From: Echinococcus granulosus
Taxonomy: Eukaryota > Platyhelminthes > Cestoda > Cyclophyllidea > Taeniidae
Reading direction: 5' to 3'
Assembly (NCBI RefSeq): GCF_000524195.1
Contig: NW_020170458.1
Coordinates: 23,715-35,180 of the forward strand
DNA: 11,466 nt
Made by a program: the position numbers and the translations under genes
Notes under the pieces: generated by a model
Seen by the model: the letters and a program-made list of their open reading frames with translations, nothing else
The model's database searches: none
Told to the model about the DNA's origin: nothing
Shown here: one piece after another, positions 8,896-11,466 of the stretch
How the letters are laid out: each line of letters begins with the position of its first letter
Numbering within the stretch: the stretch's first letter is position 1

Positions 8896-9940
8896 CTACA
8901 TTATCGTCTCTTTTTTTAGCCCTACCCATGTTGACCTTTCTGCGTCCTGCATCACAACGTAGGCGGTGGTGTTGGAATCACGGATTTCGATCTTTTGAAA
9001 CGAGTTTGGCTGGTGTCGACACTGCTGTAGGGTTCCAATCCTTCTAGAAGATCCCAGACCTATCCTGATCATTAAAATTGATGACGCTGATGCATCTTCT
9101 TCCGCGGTACTCGATTTTACTAGCTCTAGGAGCAATGCTGTTGGTGGGATTGTAAACTTTGAATGGTTGCTGTTGCTACCGGTGCCAGTGTAAGTGAGTG
9201 ACAACAGCTGCCCTAACATCAGGATTCAATTCGAGTGAAGAATCTGGTGCCATTTTAATTTTCTTGCCTTTTGTAACTGTCGAAGAATACAGAGGACGAA
9301 TTGCTCCCCTGGACTCTGGAAGATTTGACGAGCCAATTTTCAACATCGCCGCTAGGTCGCCAAGAAAATGACACATTTGTGAGAACTGCATGCCATATGT
9401 TGAATGGATCGTAGGCATAAGGGGAGGGGTAAGGTCACGCTTGGATGTGTGCAAAACACGATCTGTAGATGAGTTGGTAATGACAGGTCTGACCAGGCAG
9501 TCGTTGACGGAAGTTGTTGCTTGGCTAAAAGTATTCTTAGCAAAGTTACCTGATGGGTTGGACAAAAGGGATGCATTCTCGTCGAGCCTCAACTGTAAAG
9601 ACTGCGAAATTGTACTTGATTGGGGTTTCGTTCATGCGGTTAATGATGCAGGAGTGGCAGCAAATGGTGCTATAGGTGGATGGTTTGAGGTAGCAATGGG
9701 CATTGGCTTTGAGAGGATTCCCTATCCATTTGTTCTAGCCACTAATAACATTGAAGCATTCGCATTAGAAGAACAGCTCATCAATGCTGCTGTGGTTAGC
9801 CAATCGACAACATTGGACCTGGCGTAGGAGGAGGGCACGACAGCCAATACAGTTGGCTTCGTCGACGAAGCAGCAGCATCAGTTGAAGTTGACGGTAAGC
9901 TGAATGGAAGAGAGGAGAATCGGGGCACCTTCATGGATCA
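8896..9940 (-). pseudogene. Minus-strand Ser/Thr/Pro/Ala-rich open region, two stops and one frameshift
   Basis: One minus frame runs from 9937 to 9176 interrupted only by TAG (9722-9724) and TGA (9632-9634). A second frame continues from 9219 to 8896, overlapping the first by 44 bases. Both readings are rich in Ser, Thr, Ala and Pro, as in a disordered protein, and the second includes the more globular stretch IEIRDSNTTAYVVMQDAE. A decayed intronless copy of a gene would explain this. The plus strand of the same segment is equally open, and because the two frames are coupled base by base, one may be a shadow of the other. The coding strand cannot be decided here. No family recognised. Confidence 0.25.
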
Positions 9941-10079
9941 CATCGGGAATGTGAACGTTGGGAACGTGGCTAACCCTCACACCGCTCGTGGCGTTCGAGT
10001 AAGTGGTGCTGGTTATGCCCAACTCAGACTACTTATTCGGTTTCAGCCACGAAAACAAACTAACTTGGAGCGTGAGTGA
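9198..10079 (+). pseudogene. Plus-strand open region of 294 codons with two in-frame stops
   Basis: A single plus frame stays open from 9198 to 10076 except for TGA (9369-9371) and TAG (9825-9827). In the middle block (9390-9824) about 62 of 145 codons begin with G by my count, well above background and typical of coding DNA. The product reads as a plausible mix of Val, Ala, Gly, Asp and Glu with tryptophans, for example EIVLDWGFVHAVNDAG, but matches no family I can name. Near the 3' end, bases 9999-10046 (GTAAGT ... TTTCAG) would make a 48-base in-frame intron. Two single-base changes would explain both stops, so decay or base-call error is possible. The alternative is that the opposite strand is the coding one. 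Confidence 0.3.
10029..10046 (+). other. Intron-3'-end-like motif, copy 2
   Basis: CTACTTATTCGGTTTCAG differs from the 3572 copy at one base. A GTAAGT donor-like site lies at 9999-10004, giving a possible 48-base intron. In the open plus frame it encodes LLIRFQ, like the first copy. Confidence 0.45.
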
Positions 10080-10148
10080 TAGTTAAATCCTTAAAGATGA
10101 ACAAAAGTGACGCAACTAGGCCTTATTCTACTTAAAAAAGCAGTTCTT

Positions 10149-10160
10149 AAGTAACAGACT
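10149..10160 (+). repeat. 12-base direct repeat AAGTAACAGACT, copy 1
   Basis: It is identical to 11390-11401, with weaker similarity just upstream (TAGG, TATTC and AAGCA/GGCA anchors). Together with the motif copies at 10029, 10268, 11220 and 11328, it hints at a diverged duplication of roughly 150 bases about 1.2 kb apart. Confidence 0.35.
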
Positions 10161-10267
10161 TGGCTAAAGGAGGGAAGTCTAGTCAAAAGAGGCACACAAC
10201 AGTGCTAACCGTGTATTGTTTAACTCATTTCATCCCGACAGCCTTGAGGGATTTTTCCCATTTCAAA

Positions 10268-10285
10268 CTACTTATTTGGTTTCAG
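10268..10285 (+). other. Intron-3'-end-like motif, copy 3
   Basis: CTACTTATTTGGTTTCAG is one base from copy 2. Both copies are followed by YCAC and preceded by a CCCA at 10 to 11 bases. No good donor is seen within 60 bases upstream, which argues against a micro-intron at this copy. Confidence 0.4.
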
Positions 10286-10315
10286 TCACTCACTCAAGGT
10301 CACTAAAATATTCTC

Positions 10316-10555
10316 ATGCAGATTTTGAACGGATTTTTTTATTTTAAAATACGACCTGTGTCACGTCCCTCATCACTAATGTTACTTAGGCAACCTGAAG
10401 TGAACACGTTAAACGGAAAGGGCTGTAGTCGGTGCGACCTCAAACACTACCTGCCGAAACTGACTACTTCACTGCAGTACAACAAGAATCGTGGACTTCC
10501 AAGTCTCCGTGAGGTCTGCCACCACCTTGATGAAATTTTGCCTAGGGGACAGTGA
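10316..10555 (+). CDS. Hypothetical 79-residue frame
   Basis: It starts at an ATG 30 bases after motif copy 3 and ends at TGA. No family is recognised. The second half reads as a mixed polar protein with a KGCSRCDLKHYLPK segment and a helical end (LREVCHHLDEIL). It has no membrane segment. The length is unremarkable for chance. Confidence 0.2.
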   Translation: MQILNGFFYFKIRPVSRPSSLMLLRQPEVNTLNGKGCSRCDLKHYLPKLTTSLQYNKNRGLPSLREVCHHLDEILPRGQ

Positions 10556-10612
10556 CTCTCATTTCATTGGTTGGAAGCCAAGCTAACCACATGCTGAATC
10601 TGCGAAGAGTCA

Positions 10613-11014
10613 CTACGAAAAGGCCGATGGGGTAGGTGCCAACATCTGCCGAGTTCTCAGGATGGAAAGCGGTAGCCAGCGACAGTTTGAGAGCAAAGAG
10701 GACCGTGTGGAAAGGCCGTGTGTCCTCCACAAGATGTGGTTATAATGCAGAAGAGAATGCGTAACATTGCCGGGATGCGTCTCCATCTTCGAGATGGGCC
10801 TCCGCCTGATGTCCGTCGCCTCGCAGAAAATAGGCGGCGCTCTGAAACCCTTCACAAAGCCACAGCATGTGCCACCATTAACGAAGTAAATGTTACTCCA
10901 ATGCATTGTGTCACCTTCATAACCGGGTCGCGGGTTACGAACCCCTGTGGTCGAAGGAGAGGTAATTCGAGTGGAGGTCGGGATTAACGAACAGAGTAAG
11001 GAGAGGGGGGTCAT
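10613..11014 (-). CDS. Hypothetical 133-residue frame
   Basis: The frame opens at an ATG (11012-11014) and ends at TAG. No family is recognised. It is rich in Thr, Ser, Pro and Arg with several Cys and Trp, and no membrane segment. A plus-strand frame of about 99 codons (10691-10987, no early ATG), Arg-rich with a KRMRNIAGMRLHLRDGPPP segment, overlaps it fully and is about as plausible. A palindrome, GGGTTACGAACCC, lies inside near 10932. Confidence 0.2.
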   Translation of the reverse strand: MTPLSLLCSLIPTSTRITSPSTTGVRNPRPGYEGDTMHWSNIYFVNGGTCCGFVKGFRAPPIFCEATDIRRRPISKMETHPGNVTHSLLHYNHILWRTHGLSTRSSLLSNCRWLPLSILRTRQMLAPTPSAFS

Positions 11015-11119
11015 GTAGTAAATACGAGGACTCCTTTCTCTCCAAAACCCAGATCACCGCATCCTGAGGCCACAGCCTCCTGCGCCGTGGCCCATTTGTT
11101 GGCCACAAGGGCTCGGGGT

Positions 11120-11215
11120 ACCGTAAGGGAATTCCAGCCCCATTAAGCGAACTTTTTACAAGACAGAAAGGCCGGATGAGTCGCGACCCCGTGCCGCACC
11201 ACTGTCACGACCACC
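11120..11215 (+). repeat. Dispersed repeat, copy 2 (inverted partner at 2-124)
   Basis: Bases 11120-11135 and 11196-11215 match 109-124 and 2-21 in reverse complement, as described for copy 1. Intermediate bases share GAGTCG.GA.CCC. Motif copy 4 starts four bases after this block. No open frame crosses it. Confidence 0.6.
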
Positions 11216-11219
11216 CATA

Positions 11220-11237
11220 CTACTTACTTAATTTCAG
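11220..11237 (+). other. Intron-3'-end-like motif, copy 4
   Basis: CTACTTACTTAATTTCAG differs from copy 3 at four bases. It directly abuts dispersed repeat copy 2, which suggests that the motif may belong to that repeat family here. No clear donor is nearby. Confidence 0.35.
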
Positions 11238-11466
11238 CAAGCCAACATAGGCTAAAGAGCGGATTGAGTCCTCTCCCAGGAATTCTACCCATTCAAGCCA
11301 CCTGCACTAAACACTAACGTAAACATGCTACTTATTTAACATCAGTCTACATCAAAAAGTAGGAATCTATTCGAAAGGAGGCAAAATGCAAGTAACAGAC
11401 TAATTTATTGCTTTTTAGTTTCACTTTCAAACCCGCCAATGCGACACTGTCAGTAGAAGGTTGCAG
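11238..11466. other. Window end without a supportable gene
   Basis: No frame above 60 codons. It holds motif copy 5 and the second copy of the 12-base repeat (11390-11401). Confidence 0.5.
11328..11345 (+). other. Intron-3'-end-like motif, copy 5 (diverged)
   Basis: CTACTTATTTAACATCAG keeps the left half and the terminal CAG but loses the T-rich core. GTAAAC at 11319-11324 would give a 27-base intron, which is at or below the lower limit known for flatworms, so a repeat relic is more likely. Confidence 0.25.

Noticed and set aside
8899..8919. Plus-strand splice acceptor CTCTTTTTTTAG
   Set aside because: The following frame is open for only about 38 codons before a stop, and no donor partner was seen.
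9225..9285. Helicase-like GAILIFLP peptide in the plus frame
   Set aside because: It resembles the DExH helicase GA(I/V)L(I/V)FLPG segment, but the following residues do not fit and no other helicase motif is present before or after.
10925..10950. tRNA-type B box in GGGTTCGTAACCC (minus strand), hinting at a tRNA gene or tRNA-derived SINE
   Set aside because: It has one mismatch to the B box, no recognisable A box at the right distance, and no cloverleaf can be folded by eye.
11174..11215. Hammerhead ribozyme-like GGATGAG followed by a GTCGCGAC stem
   Set aside because: The required GAAA core after stem II is missing and the first core residues do not match. The resemblance is limited to GATGAG.
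2..11215. Large virus-like or Polinton-type element bounded by the inverted repeats
   Set aside because: No polymerase, integrase, ATPase, protease or capsid-like frame is visible on either strand, and the repeats are short and unequal.

Overview
The window looks like eukaryotic, probably metazoan, genomic DNA that is poor in genes. No open frame exceeds about 155 codons on either strand, there are no bacterial-style gene packages or ribosome binding sites, base composition is mixed, and GT/AG splice-like signals and AATAAA signals occur beside the better open frames. Candidate introns as short as 35 to 48 bases and the dispersed repeats would fit a parasitic flatworm, but that is a guess: no gene here could be tied to a named family.

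Region by region. Bases 1-124 hold one copy of a dispersed repeat whose inverted partner lies at 11120-11215, so most of the window sits between inverted copies. Bases 411-663 and 1297-1545 are diverged direct copies of one another. Bases 1546-3445 show nothing convincing. A 97-codon frame with a strong start context is at 3446-3739 and contains a possible 35-base intron. The minus strand from 5749 down to 4711 has several splice-compatible frames, the best being a single-pass membrane protein candidate (5508-5233) followed by an AATAAA. A small Cys/Arg-rich frame with a downstream AATAAA is at 6401-6634. A two-exon minus-strand model with phase-matched splice sites is at 7487-6839. Bases 7488-9190 are AT-rich and contain two hairpins. 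Bases 8896-10079 are open on both strands at once with only a few stops, which suggests decayed or mis-assembled coding sequence. Bases 10000-11400 carry four of the copies of an 18-base motif resembling an intron 3' end, plus partial repeats.

No RNA gene, CRISPR array, complete mobile element or operon was found. All gene calls are models made by eye, with modest confidence, and no functional link between the genes can be inferred.
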